DNA of 46,468 nucleotides from Emiliania huxleyi CCMP1516 (GCF_000372725.1 NW_005198751.1:30162-76629), one strand, 5' to 3'. Positions 31,564 through 41,262 are shown, counted from the first letter of the stretch. The notes: generated by a model not told the origin, from the letters alone. Numbers and translations are program-made.

Positions 31564-31608
31564 GGAAGGTGACCGCTTCGCCACCGTGGGCGTCGGGAAA
31601 TGACCGGT
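31564..31608 (+). promoter_or_regulatory. Extra light-harvesting promoter module (copy 2 only)
   Basis: GGAAGGTGACCGCT, 19-bp spacer, GAAATGACCGGT. The half-sites and spacer length match the module at 31671-31715, but the spacer sequence is unrelated. It lies outside the duplicated unit and is absent upstream of copy 1. Confidence 0.45.
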
Positions 31609-31670
31609 TGGGGGGATTAAGGCTGCTCCCCCCTGAGCCTCTTTCGGAAAACGACCGCTTCGAGTCGGTC

Positions 31671-31715
31671 GGAAGGTGACCGCTCAAGTGACCGGTCCAA
31701 TATGAAATGACCGGT
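31671..31715 (+). promoter_or_regulatory. Candidate light-harvesting promoter module (copy 2)
   Basis: Same sequence as 13053-13097 in copy 1. A related half-site (GGAAAACGACCGCT) lies 26 bp upstream, so GACCGCT-type sites occur in series. Confidence 0.4.
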
Positions 31716-31862
31716 CCCAACGAGGGGCCGGAATCCGAGGTAGACTAGCCTTCTCCCTTCTCCGTTTCTGAGCACGGAAGAGTCGCGCAAACCTCCCGTC
31801 ACGTGCCCCGCATCAGCGCCTAGATTCGGGAAGGCGCTCGGACACTTCCGAAAACCGCAAGC

Positions 31863-32597
31863 ATGCTCTCCCTCTCGCTGCAGTCCACCTCCTTCCACGG
31901 CGTCGCGTCGGCGCGCGCCCGGCCCACCTCCCCCGCCCGCGCGCCGCCCCGCCGACGCCGCCCGCCCTCTCGTCCGCAGGTCCCGTCGCGCGTCCAGCCG
32001 ACCATGCTCTTCGGCGCCAAGGCGTCGGCGCCCAAGAAGGCCCCGGCCTTCGCGTACGGCCTGCCCGGCAACTTCAACGCGCTCGGCGGCTCCGAGCTGA
32101 ACTGGGACCCGGCCGGCTTCCTCGAGGGCAAGTCCGAGCTCGAGGTCAACCGCTACCGCGAGGCCGAGCTCACGCACGGCCGCGTCGGCATGCTCGCGTC
32201 GCTCGGCTTCCTCGTGCAGGAGAAGTTCCACCCGCTCTTCTCGGGCGACGGCGGCCCGGCTATCGACCAGATCCCCCAGCTGCCGGTCTGGCTCTGGGTG
32301 GTGATGGGCGGCGGCATCGCCGCCGCCGAGGCGGCGCGCATCAACATCGCCTTCCGTGAGCTCGACGGCGAGAAGCTCAAGGCGGAGACGGCGCTGCGGC
32401 CGGGCTACACCCCGGGCGACCTGGGCTTCGACCCGCTCGGCTTCTCCAAGGACCTGTCCGCCGACGAGTTCAAGCTCATGCAGGAGAAGGAGCTCGCCCA
32501 CGCCCGCCTCGCCATGATCGCCGCCGCTGGCTTCCTCGCACAGGAGGCCGTCACCCACGCCACCTGGGGCACCGTCTACGGCCTGCCCGACTTCTAG
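31863..32597 (+). CDS. Chlorophyll a/c-binding (fucoxanthin-type) light-harvesting protein, copy 2
   Basis: The 244-codon frame encodes exactly the same protein as copy 1 at 13244-13978, including the candidate 69-bp GC-AG intron (31911-31979). The three LHC helices and their chlorophyll-binding Glu/His/Arg motifs are intact, so this copy should be functional. Identity at silent sites as well as in the upstream 240 bp points to a very recent duplication or to gene conversion. The 3' flank differs from copy 1, so the two transcripts should have different 3' UTRs. Upstream it carries one more promoter module than copy 1, which could make the two copies differ in expression. Confidence 0.93.
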   Translation: MLSLSLQSTSFHGVASARARPTSPARAPPRRRRPPSRPQVPSRVQPTMLFGAKASAPKKAPAFAYGLPGNFNALGGSELNWDPAGFLEGKSELEVNRYREAELTHGRVGMLASLGFLVQEKFHPLFSGDGGPAIDQIPQLPVWLWVVMGGGIAAAEAARINIAFRELDGEKLKAETALRPGYTPGDLGFDPLGFSKDLSADEFKLMQEKELAHARLAMIAAAGFLAQEAVTHATWGTVYGLPDF

Positions 32598-32598
32598 A

Positions 32599-33043
32599 CC
32601 GCCAGCCCACCCCGTGTTGCAACGCTGAGATCTCGTGCTGAGGCTCTTATTTTGGTGATGAGGACTATGTGAATAGGGTTACGTGATCTTGGCGAGACCT
32701 CTCATCCTCAAAATACAAAAACACGATATGATACACTTCGGAGCAAAATACTTGATACGGAGTTCTTAAGATATGAGATAGATATTGCGTGCCGTAGCCT
32801 AACGATAGCGGTACCGTACCGCGTGCTCACGAACAGACACGACATCACATATCATCACAAAACGACGCCCCGGCGCCGGTGGCGCCAGCCTCGAGCCTGG
32901 GCGCCAGCCCTTGCGGTGTGACGAGAGATCGGCTCCCATTCCCACTGAGAGCGCGGCGCCGAGGGACCGAACCCCCCGCGTACATACCTCGCGCAACGCC
33001 GGGGTCCACGGCTCACCCCGCTGGTCAGGGCGTGGGCGTCACC
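32599..33043. other. Intergenic, AT-richer
   Basis: 3' flank of light-harvesting copy 2 and of the convergent kinesin-end gene. The first 250 bp is distinctly less GC-rich, with an imperfect inverted pair (TATTTTGGTGATGAGG / CCTCTCATCCTCAAAATA) that may form a 3' UTR hairpin. No gene seen. Confidence 0.35.
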
Positions 33044-34496
33044 TCACGGGCCGAACGACTTCGCCCCCACAGTTGCGGTCGCTGGGCGCTCGGCGGCTTT
33101 CAGGGCAGCCTTCTTGCGAAGCAGCACCTACAAGAAGTTTCGCATAGCGGGTAGAAGGGCGCAAACGCTGGGCGGTGCCTCAAGGACAAAACAAAACGAT
33201 GACGCGCCGAGAGCTCATCTAGCTCCTCGAGAGTGGAGGGTGTGCGCGAGCTTCCACAGCTGCTCATCACCCCGTGCGCCTCCAGATATGGCCCCGCACT
33301 CATCGGCGCCCGCATCGTTTGGTGCATGCTGCCCGTGGTTGAGAGGACGTGCCGTGCAGGCGCGTCGGCAACAGGAAGCGCGAGGGCCGCGGGCACCGGC
33401 GCTGCTGCCGGAGATCGACACTTCCCGGTCGGAGCATTTCGCGTCGCATTCGAGCGCTGTCGTCTGGCCATGGTTTGAGGTGCCACGGCACGCGGCGTTT
33501 GAACGGCCCCCGGGGTTCGAGCGAGATGGTCGTGCAGTTCAGCATTCTCTTGGCGAAGCTTGATCGCCTAGTGATGAGAAAATAGGTGCTCACGGCACCG
33601 CACGATGAGCTGCCGCAGCGACCGATGGCCAGACCTCGAGCGCAGCCGCACGTAGCTGCGTTTGGATCTGGGCCGTCAGCGAATCCGGTGGAGCGACAGC
33701 ATACGACTCCATCGCGAGGGAAAGCTCGAAGAGCGAGAGGCGTTCGCGCAGCTCGTCGTTTTCCGTCATCAATGTTGCATGAGCTCTACGCACCTTCAAA
33801 GGCACGGGACGTATCGGAGCGAAGTTGAGGGCGGATGGCGAGTGAAAGCACAGAGATGCGCCTCGTTGCAGTCAGCATCGAGCGCGTCAAAGGCGGTACG
33901 CAAACGGCCGTTTGTGTCGGCGAGCTGTCGGGCGATCTCGAGCCCCGCTTGCACCGCTTCTGCCGCGTCCGCCGCCATCCCGTCACAAGCCACCTCCTGG
34001 CCCGGTTCAATGGAGGGCGACAGGTAGAAAGGGCGTGGGCCCGCACTACGATCGTCCCTGTCCCCGCCCCTCTGCGCGGCCGACCCGCAAGGTGACGGCT
34101 TAGCCAGCGGATCTTGTGCAGCCCGCGTCGAGGCGACAAGCGGGACGCCGGGATCACCGCCGCCGAGTCTCACTAGCTTCACAAGCCGCGCCACCTCGCC
34201 CCGCAGCGATGCCACCTCCCGCTGTAGCCTTGCAACCGCTGCCGCGCGTGGGTCGGTGTTGACGAGCGGCGCGTTTGTGATTGCGCGTGCGCGAGCGGCG
34301 TATGCTAGCGTCGATGCCTGCGATCGAGTGGGCGCCATGTGAAGAGGCACTAGCGGATCGGCTCGCCGAATTGGCGAATATCGTGTTGCAGTGCGCGTGT
34401 GGTACGATTCATCCATCTATTGCGGGGCGCGTTCTCGTCGGCCGCGGCGTCCGACGGCGCGAGGCAGGCAATCATCAGCGTGTGGCACGAGCCAAC
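33044..34496 (-). pseudogene. C-terminal part of a kinesin, motor domain missing
   Basis: Five exon-like pieces in order: about 34431-34496, 33862-34317, 33635-33793, 33208-33567 and 33044-33127. The first reads GSCHTLMIACLAPSDAAADE, the end of a kinesin motor (usual form GNSxTxMIAxVSP). The next continues ASTLAYAARARAITNAPLVN with TDPRAA, the motor-neck junction, then LQREVASLRGEVARL coiled coil. Later pieces are coiled coil (TENDELRERLSLFE, IKLRQENAELHDHL) and a basic end (LLRKKAALKAAERPATATVG). Introns of 113, 68, 67 and about 80 bp fit, with GC donors at the first two. Upstream, where about 300 residues of motor with the P-loop should lie, the sequence has no kinesin similarity and belongs to other plus-strand features. 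A truncated duplicate or rearranged gene is the simplest reading; a long unseen intron is less likely. Confidence 0.65.
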
Positions 34497-34929
34497 AGTG
34501 CGCACCCCGCCCCGCTCACAGGGCGTGCATCACACGCACAGAGCATGCGCAGCGAAAAGCAGTGAGGCGTGGTTCTTTCTGCTGGGACGCTGGGCGCGGT
34601 TCTGTTTGCGGTGTCCCATTCCCGGGGACGGTGGGAGCAGGGAGGATTGGGTGAGGGAGGGACGGGTCCTCCTCTTTGAGGGGGACCTGGAGGAGTTGCG
34701 GAGCGGCCCGGCCCGCGGCGCTGGCGGGGGGGGCAGGAAGTCCCGCGACGGGCGCCGGCGGGGGGCGCGGCGGGAGCGACGGGGGGGGGAGGGGATGGAG
34801 TCGGAGGATGATGGGGATGGTCCTCTCGGCGAGCACCACGGTGCTCGCGGATTCGACCATCCGCCTGACTACCATTCCGACGACGCCTTCTGTGAGGAGG
34901 ACGGCATCTGTGAGGGCGACGGCTTCTAA
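34399..34929 (+). CDS. Possible short ORF with acidic C-terminus
   Basis: An open frame whose last about 45 residues are acidic and protein-like (MESEDDGDGPLGEHHGARGF, ending FCEEDGICEGDGF and stop). The stop codon sits exactly in the centre of an 11-bp perfect hairpin (34915-34938). The earlier part overlaps the kinesin exon in antisense and is Gly/Arg-rich. There is no family assignment and the coding case is weak. Confidence 0.22.
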   Translation: MVRFIHLLRGAFSSAAASDGARQAIISVWHEPTVRTPPRSQGVHHTHRACAAKSSEAWFFLLGRWARFCLRCPIPGDGGSREDWVREGRVLLFEGDLEELRSGPARGAGGGGRKSRDGRRRGARRERRGGEGMESEDDGDGPLGEHHGARGFDHPPDYHSDDAFCEEDGICEGDGF

Positions 34930-34938
34930 GCCGTCGCC
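34915..34938. repeat. Perfect 11-bp inverted repeat with 2-nt loop
   Basis: GGCGACGGCTT, CT, AAGCCGTCGCC. It straddles the TAA stop of the weak ORF before it and could mark a transcript end. Function inferred only. Confidence 0.6.
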
Positions 34939-35062
34939 TTTGCAGTGCCAGTCCCGTACCCGGTGTCGTGGGACCATTGTAAAATTCTTTTCTTCGCCAG
35001 GCGCCAGTCAGTCCACCAAAGTCCACCAAGCGCTCGTCGCCGGATCGACTTCGGCAGGCATC

Positions 35063-38000
35063 ATGGTTCCGGCAGGCACGCGCCTCCGATTCGGCCCGGG
35101 CGATCGGGTGGAGTGCTGCATTTGCACGCGCTCCTTCGAGGACCGCTGGCAGCCGGGCGTCATCGCGTCCATCTTCTATCGTGAGGAAGGCTTCGCGCGC
35201 GGCATGTTTGCTGCGTATCAGGTCCGTCTCGACGACGGACGGCTCGTCTACTCGCCCTCGGACGAGGCGCGCTTCGTCCGGGCGAGTGCCGCCGTGCTGC
35301 GCCCGGCGGCGCATCCTTCGTGGCCGTCGGCTCCGCGGCCCGCAGATTTCGTCAGTCTGATCTGCTGCGCCGAAATGCCGCTGCCGCTGCCAGTGAGCGA
35401 GTTCGTGTCCAGACTCTCGCGGTGCGCCCGGCGGCGCGTGCCCGAAGGCGAGCAGAGGTGCCTCACGCCGCTCGGCTTGCCGCCGCCGTTGGCTCGGCTG
35501 GTGGTTGGCGTGTGTGGGCTCTCGTCATTCGCAAAACCCCGCTCTCCCCTCTCCTTCCTGTCGCCGCCATCGGCGGCGGCGCTGGAGCCGTCCAGCGCCA
35601 TGTCCATGGCGCGGCGCGCGCTCCTCTCCCAGCCCGCCTCCTGCTCGTCCCTCTGCGCGCTTCTCGCGCACACGCCGCGCCTCTCCGACGGGACTCTGAC
35701 CACGGGAGGGCTGCCCGGAGGGCTCGGCGAGGTGCACGGCCACCCGAGGCTGCGGTGGCGCTTCACTGGCGACTGGGACGACCCGGACGGCGCCGCCGGG
35801 GCCGCCTCAGCGGTCGAAGGTGGCGGCGGCGGCGAGCGGCTCTCCCCTCCCCAGTCGGGCGCATGCTACGTGCTGCTGACGCACCACGCGCTCTCGCTGC
35901 TGGCTCTCGTCGCGGACGGCACGTCCAACGGCGGCGCGGGGGCGACGCGCCTGCTGTGTGCGTCGCCCCACTTTCCGTCTCTCGTCTGCCGGCTGGTCGA
36001 GCTCGTGTGCAGGCACGACGAGGACCGGCGGCTGATGCGGTTGCCTGGCCTCGCTCTCTCCCTCCTCGTCCGCCTCGCCTCGGCACAGCCGCGCGTGCTG
36101 TGGCTGCTCACTTCGCCGGGCGCGTGCCACACGCGGTGGGACATGGTGCAGCGGCGCTGGGTGTGCGCCGACCCGTCGCGGCTCGAGTCTGCGCTGCGCA
36201 TCATCCAGCGCTCTCCCGGCGAGGGGCGACCGCTCGCCGCCGCCTGGCAGCCTCTCTCTGCCAGCTGCGGCAACGGCGTGGGCGGCGGCCCAGGGGAGTA
36301 CGTCGCGGCGATGCGCGCGCAAGCGGCGGACTTGCGGGCTGCGATGGGCGCCTTCCGCGCCGTGCCGCCGGGCCCGCTCTCGGAGGGTGGAGGGCCGAGG
36401 GCGGAGGCGGCAGCTGCCGAGGTGGAGGCAGCCTTTGACGCGCTCGTCGAGGCGCTGCCTGCGGGGAGCGGCGGCGGCGGCGGCCACACCTCTGGCGGCC
36501 ACACCGCTGGCCACACCTCTGGCGTGCCGAGCTGCGACTCGCTCTCCGATGAGCTGGCGAGCTGCTGCTCGGAGGCGGCGCGCTCGTGCGCCATGCGCTG
36601 GCTCACCGACGCGGTGCTGCTGCCGCCCGGCCGCGCCGTCGCGCTGCGAGGTCTCGCCGGCCGGCCGGAGCTGAACGGCTGCTGCGGCGTCGTCGACGGC
36701 ACCCGGAACGGCGGCCGGTACCCGGTGTGGCTCTTCTGCGGCGGCGGCGGGGCGGCGCCGCTGCCGCTGGCGGTGCGGCCGCACAACCTCGCCCTCCTCG
36801 CGGACGACGCTGCCGCGGAGCAGGTTGCAGCTGCGCGGCGGGCGGCGCGGCGGGAGCGGCGCGAGGCGCGCAGCGCGCCCGGCTTGCTTCGCAGCTGCGG
36901 GCCCGCTGGGCGAAGCCTCGTCGTGGGGATGCTCTGCCGCGTCGGCTCTTCTCCGCAGCCCGACTTGCTCGGGTCGCTCGTCTGCCTCACGGGCATGCGG
37001 CGGGAGCCGACCGAGCCAGGGGGTCCGAGGCTCTGGCACACGCGCCGCCTCCTCAGCCGCACCGAATCGCGTCGCAGGGCGGAGCCGCTGGCGGCCGACC
37101 TGCTGGCCAGCAGCCTCCGCCCGCTCCTCGCCCGCGCCGGGGAGATGCGACCGGCGTCCGCCGGCGGCGGTCGCTGGTCCGCGATCGTGCTGCCGCCGAC
37201 CGTGTCGCAGCGGCAAGCGGCGCCGGCGCCGTCGGAAGGGCAGCGGGTGCGGCTGCGCTCGTGGGCCGAGGCGGCGGGCGCGTGGCTCGTGGAGGAAGAG
37301 GGCGGCGCGCACCGACGGCTCGCCGTGCCGCCGGAGCGGCTCGCCCTCGTGGCCCCTTCCACCGCCCTCGCTGGCCAAGAAGAGGGGCCGCGGCAGTCGC
37401 GCGCTGTGGCGCTGCTGCAGGTGCCGTATGGCGTGCTGGCGGCGGACGGCGAAGGCGCGGAGAGCGACGTCCGTCATGTTCAGGACACATCCACCTCATG
37501 TCGGAGACCTGTGCATGCACATGTCCGATAGGCGGAGGGTCGGAGAGCGACGTTTCGTCGGCAGTGAGCGATTTGGGCAGCAGCGAGGCGGAGTCGGAGG
37601 AGGAGATTGAGGTCGAGGTGGAGAGGCGGGGAGCGGCCGGTTCGGGCAGGGGGGGCGCCTCCGAGGGGGAGGGGGAGGGGGGGGGGGGGCCTTGCGACTG
37701 CCCAGAGTGCTGCGTCGCGCGCGCGGAGCGGTGGGGGGAGGAGAGCGTGAGCGAGGAGGAGAGCGACGAGGAGAGCGAGAGCGAGGAGGAGAGCGAGGAG
37801 GAGAGCGAGGAGGAGAGCACGGACTCGTACGGCGGGGAGAGCGGCGGGGAGGGCTCGGATGGCGGCGAGGGCAGCGAGGAGGAGGAGGAGCCGTGCAACT
37901 GCCCCGAGTGCCGGCGGGAGCGCTTCATGGCGATGCTGCGATCGAGGCCGCCGCCCGAGTCGAGCCCGATGTCATGGGCGATGCAGCAGGCGGCTCGGCT

Positions 38001-38745
38001 CGCGGAGGACCCGGGCTTCCGCGACGCCGTCCTCGCGCCCGTGATGGCCGGCCTGCTGAGGGCTGGCCGCCCGCGTGATGCTCCGACGCCAGCCTCGCGC
38101 GGCGTGGTCGCGAGGCTTCCGACCCGCGCGTACGAGCCGAGGAAGGGCGGCGCCAGCAGCAGCGAGGACGCCTCGTGCCTCGTCTGCCTCGAGCCTTTCT
38201 GCGTCGGCGAGCAGGTGATGACGCTGCCTTGTTTTCACATCTTCCACGCGCACTGCGCCGCGCGCTGGCTCGCAGAGAGCGGCGTCTGCCCGATCTGCAA
38301 GCACCGCGTCGAGGCGGACGAGGGCGACGTCGCGGCCTCCGCCCCCGCGGCCTCCTCCGCCGCGGCCTCCTCCGCCGCGGCCTCCTCCGCCGCGGCCTCC
38401 TCCGCCGCGGCCTCCTCCGCCGCGGCCTCCTCCGCCGCGGCCTCCTCCGCCGCGGCCGCCGAGGCTTCGGCCGCCGAGGCTGCTGGGGCACAGCGCTGGT
38501 GCCGACCCGTATCGGTTCCTCCGGCTGCCGCTCCCAGTCCCCGGCGGGTCGACGCCAGCACCGCGTCGCGGGATAGCCGCTGGCGGCCGCCGGGCGGAGA
38601 TTTGGCTCTGGGCTTTGGTGCTCTGCCGCGGGCGCCGCCGCCCCCTTCCAGTTCCACTGGTGCCGCGGCGGTGAACGCCATCACCAGCACCAGCAACAAC
38701 GCGTTGGACGAGGAGGAGGACAAAAAGAGGCAGCGCCGCAGTTGA
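35063..38745 (+). CDS. Large RING-H2 protein, candidate E3 ubiquitin ligase
   Basis: Two exons, 35063-37454 and 37532-38745, joined by a short intron that needs a GC donor (GAAG|GCGCGG, or six bases earlier), give about 1201 residues. Near residues 10-70 (FGPGDRVECCIC, WQPGVIASIFYREEG, YQVRLDDGRLVYSPSDE) is a small barrel-like domain common in algal proteins. The middle is Leu-rich and helical, with repeated Gly-rich linkers. An acidic Ser/Glu region carries two PC(D/N)CPEC pairs. The RING-H2 finger starts near residue 1013: CLVCLEPFCVGEQVMTLPCF, HIFHAHCAARW and CPICKHRV, with all eight metal ligands in C3H2C3 order. An Ala/Ser repeat (15-bp tandem, 38335-38460) follows. The finger implies E2 binding and substrate ubiquitination; the substrate is unknown. 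The ATG at 35063 precedes the first recognisable domain. Confidence 0.78.
38335..38460. repeat. 15-bp coding tandem repeat
   Basis: GCCTCCTCCGCCGCG repeated about eight times in frame, encoding Ala-Ser-Ser-Ala-Ala units after the RING finger. Confidence 0.95.
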
Positions 38746-39018
38746 GACTTTGTCATGGCTGCTCGCGCGTCCCGCGCGTGTGTAACAAATACATCGAGAT
38801 GATGGGAGATGCATGACATACACCGGATGCGGGAAGTACACATAACAATGTTATCGTGTTGTGAAATCACACATCAGAAAGCATGCCCTCCACCCGGGCC
38901 TGCCGACACGTACATCAAGCTCTCATTGTAGCCACCCCCACGCAATGCTCCGGCCCGCGTGATCGCGCACAAACGGGCAAGCGCAGCTCCACAGCACATC
39001 TCCACTGGTTGTCGTGCA

Positions 39019-39360
39019 CTAGCTCCCCTCCTTCTTCACCTTCTCCTCCGCGGCGCGTTTGTCAGCCATCGAGTCGTACCCCACCCCACGCTCTGTCAAG
39101 GGAGGGCGGCGGGCTCAGCATCGGGAGCGCGGTGCGTGGGCGGACGGCAGAGGCGAGAAAAGCGTACTCGATGCCGTGAACGCGCCGGCGACTCCGACGA
39201 CCGTGCAGACGCCCAGAAAGACGCGCGCGTTCTCGCCGACGGGCAGCGCCAGCAGTGCGCGCTCGAAGAGCCCCCGGGAAGCCCGCACTGTCGACATGGC
39301 GCCGAGGCCGTTCTCGGAACCCACGTCTGGGAAAGAATTTCGCGAGGCCGCGCCACGCAT
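39019..39360 (-). CDS. Small single-pass membrane protein
   Basis: Two exons, 39175-39297 (or from the in-frame ATG at 39360) and 39019-39090, give 64 or 85 residues. The 84-bp intron needs a GC donor (ACG|GCATCG); phases agree. The product has a short amphipathic N-terminus (STVRASRGLFERALLALPVG), a hydrophobic segment (ARVFLGVCTVVGVAGAFT) and a charged C-terminus (YDSMADKRAAEEKVKKEGS). Size and layout resemble small subunits or assembly factors of mitochondrial or plastid membrane complexes, but no family was recognised. The GGGTTGTCTGTTT motif lies directly upstream (39378-39418). Confidence 0.55.
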
Positions 39361-39377
39361 CTGACCCTGTCCTCCTC

Positions 39378-39418
39378 CCCTATCCCTCGTTTGGGTTGTC
39401 TGTTTTCTTTCTTTTAGA
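39378..39418. repeat. Dispersed GGGTTGTCTGTTT motif, copy 3
   Basis: TATCCCTCGTTTGGGTTGTC then TGTTTTC and a CTTT-rich tail; same orientation as 6411 and 12745. A second, partly similar stretch (CCATCCCTCGAGCCTCGTTT then GGGTTTGCC) lies at 39520-39550, preceded like the first by GACCCTGTCCTCCTCCCC. Confidence 0.65.
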
Positions 39419-39710
39419 GTTTTTACGCACAACCCGTCAGGGAGCAGGAGAGCCCCACCTGTGCCCCTGATCGTCCTTCCAAAATCCTGCTCGTGCAGGT
39501 GTGGACCCTGTCCTCCTCCCCCATCCCTCGAGCCTCGTTTGGGTTTGCCGCACAACCCCGATAAATAAACTCGCGGGGCCAAAATATGCAGCGAGGAGGG
39601 CAGAGCTGCGCCGAGCAGCGAGAGCAAGGGAGCGGCAGGCGGCGGCACCGTCGCAGAACGAGGCAGACGAGAGAGAGCGACGTGACGACAGAGGAGGAAA
39701 CGACAGGGAG

Positions 39711-40479
39711 GGCTAACCTCGAAATCTGCACCTTGGATGGCTGCGCTCCCTGTTTCACAGCCAATACTCGCTACCCAACGCGGCCAAAGGATATCCACCT
39801 CGAGAACCTCGAGCCATCCGTGCTAAGGATGGCTGGCATGCCTAGATCTCAGCCATACACTCCTACCCGATGGCTGGGATACAGGCATGCCAGCCATCCG
39901 CAATTGCAGGATCCTAGCCACTCCGCCCTACCAGCACACGCCATTTTGGCTGCCATCCAGCCAGTGCAGCCATCCTCCGCGCTCCGGCCGATGGCTGCGA
40001 TGGCTGTGTCCCGGCCATCCGCCCGGCCGCATGATGGCTGGCAACAGCCGTCGCAGCCATCGGCCGGAGGATGGCTGTCGAATTCGACCCGGCCTTCTCG
40101 ACGCCCCCGACACGAGCGCAGGTGGCTTTGCTCTCGCTCCGCGAGCCACCACACCCTTGTTCTGGATGGCTGGCGTCGTTATCTCTCAGCCATCATGCGG
40201 CCGGGCGGATGGCCGGGACACAGCCACCGCAGCCATCGGCCGGAGGATGGCTGCACTGGCTGGATGGCAGCCAAAATGGCGTGTGCTGGTAGGGCGGAGT
40301 GGCTGGATTGGATCCTGCAATTGCAGCCATGCGTGTTAAGGATGGCTGGCATGCCTGTATCCCAGCCATCGGGTAGGAGTGTATGGCTGAGATCTAGCTA
40401 GGCATGCCAGCCATCCTTAGCACGGATGGCTGTGAAACAGGGAGCGCAGCCATCCAAGGTGCAGATTTCGAGGTTAGCC
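39711..40479. mobile_element. Foldback / MULE-type miniature inverted-repeat element
   Basis: Begins GGCTAACCTCGAAATCTGCA and ends with its exact complement. Almost the entire element is one inverted repeat with arms of about 350 bp and a loop of roughly 50-60 bp near 40090-40150; arm landmarks include GATGGCTGGCATGCCTAG and CACTCCGCCCTACCAGCACA. It is flanked by direct repeats GACAGGGAG (39702-39710 and 40480-40488), or 11 bp if the ends are set one base pair inward. A 9-11 bp duplication with long terminal inverted repeats is typical of Mutator-like elements. No transposase is encoded, so it would be non-autonomous. It is dense in GATGGCTG/CAGCCATC words. Confidence 0.88.
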
Positions 40480-40513
40480 GACAGGGAGGGAGAGCACGAC
40501 GAGAGTGGGACGA

Positions 40514-40553
40514 GAGAGAGATTTTCAATTCCAAACAACTCTAACGTTTGTTT
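40514..40553. mobile_element. 40-bp insertion with 9-bp target duplication
   Basis: Starts GAGAGAGATTTTCAATTCCA and ends CGTTTGTTT; flanked by GTGGGACGA on both sides (40505-40513, 40554-40562). Copy A has a single GTGGGACGA at the same place. It resembles the ends of the 6459-6680 region, so it may be a terminal fragment of that element. Confidence 0.6.
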
Positions 40554-40600
40554 GTGGGACGACCGCGAGGTGGCATGAAGGTTGCAGCGAGAATCGGCGA

Positions 40601-40944
40601 GCCAAGCGATCGGCCAGCGCCTCTGCCGCCAGAGCTGTCGCCGTCGGCTGTACCGTCGAGCAAGGCGCACACGCTGGTGCAGGCGGGGAGTCGTCGATCC
40701 GACTCGTTCCGACGTGAAGTCGCCGTGAAGGATTGGCATCGCAGGCGCTCCGCGCCTGCAGATTTTGAAATAAATTCGACAAAATTGGTACCTGGCCCAA
40801 CCGAATCGTAGCCGAGCTCTCCGCCAGCGCCTCCGCCACTAGCGCCGTCGCCGCCGCCGTCACCGTCGAGTACTCGAGTCTCGCTTCCGTCATCGAGAGT
40901 GACAACTCACATCGCACAGCCAGTGCTTCACACTTCAGCTTTCA
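40601..40944. other. Intergenic with a local duplication
   Basis: Two similar blocks (GCCAGCGCCTCTGCCGCCAG at 40613 and GCCAGCGCCTCCGCCACTAG at 40824, each running on to CCGTCGAG) suggest a duplicated segment of about 60 bp. No gene supported. Confidence 0.4.
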
Positions 40945-41262
40945 TAGCTTTACCTCCGGCTCCGCGCCACGCCTCGCCTCCGTCAAGGGCGACCTCGGCC
41001 TGCGCCCTCGCGCCCGCGCCTTCTCCGGCTCCGCGCCGCGCCTCGCCTCCGTCAAGGGCGACCTCGGCTTGCGCCCTCGCGCCCGCGCCGTCTCCGGCCT
41101 GCGCCCCTGCGCCCGCGCCTTCTCCGGCTCCGCGCCGCGCCTCGCCTCCGTCAAGGGCGACCTCGGCCTGCGCCCTCGCGCCCGCGCCGTCTCCGGCCTG
41201 CGCCCCTGCGCCCGCGCCTTCTCCGGCTCCGCGCTGCGCCTCGCCTCCGTCAAGGGCGACTC
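40945..41262. repeat. GC-rich minisatellite
   Basis: A block CTCCGCGCCGCGCCTCGCCT, CCGTCAAGGGCGACCTCGGC, CTGCGCCCTCGCGCCCGCGC occurs four times, with an alternating extra unit (CGTCTCCGGCCTGCGCCCCT) between later copies. It opens reading frames on both strands (repeating ASVKGDLGLRPRA, for example) that are not taken as genes. Confidence 0.85.

Larger units (their letters stand above)
31626..32598 (+). repeat. Duplicated light-harvesting unit, copy 2 (promoter plus CDS)
   Basis: 973 bp matching 13008-13979 with one substitution and one extra C upstream of the ATG. It ends one base after the stop codon; sequence beyond is unrelated to that after copy 1. Same orientation, about 18.6 kb from copy 1. 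Confidence 0.92.
39577..40600 (+). repeat. Dispersed repeat, copy B (interrupted twice)
   Basis: Diverged relative of 6109-6300. It is split by the 769-bp foldback element at 39711-40479 and again by a 40-bp insertion at 40514-40553, each flanked by a target duplication. Encoded protein wording (KYAARRAELRRAARARERQA, later GRPRGGMKVAARIG) matches copy A. Confidence 0.75.

Noticed and set aside
35320..36438. Alternative-frame ORFs within the RING gene
   Set aside because: Arg/Ala-rich shadows of the Leu-rich coding frame.
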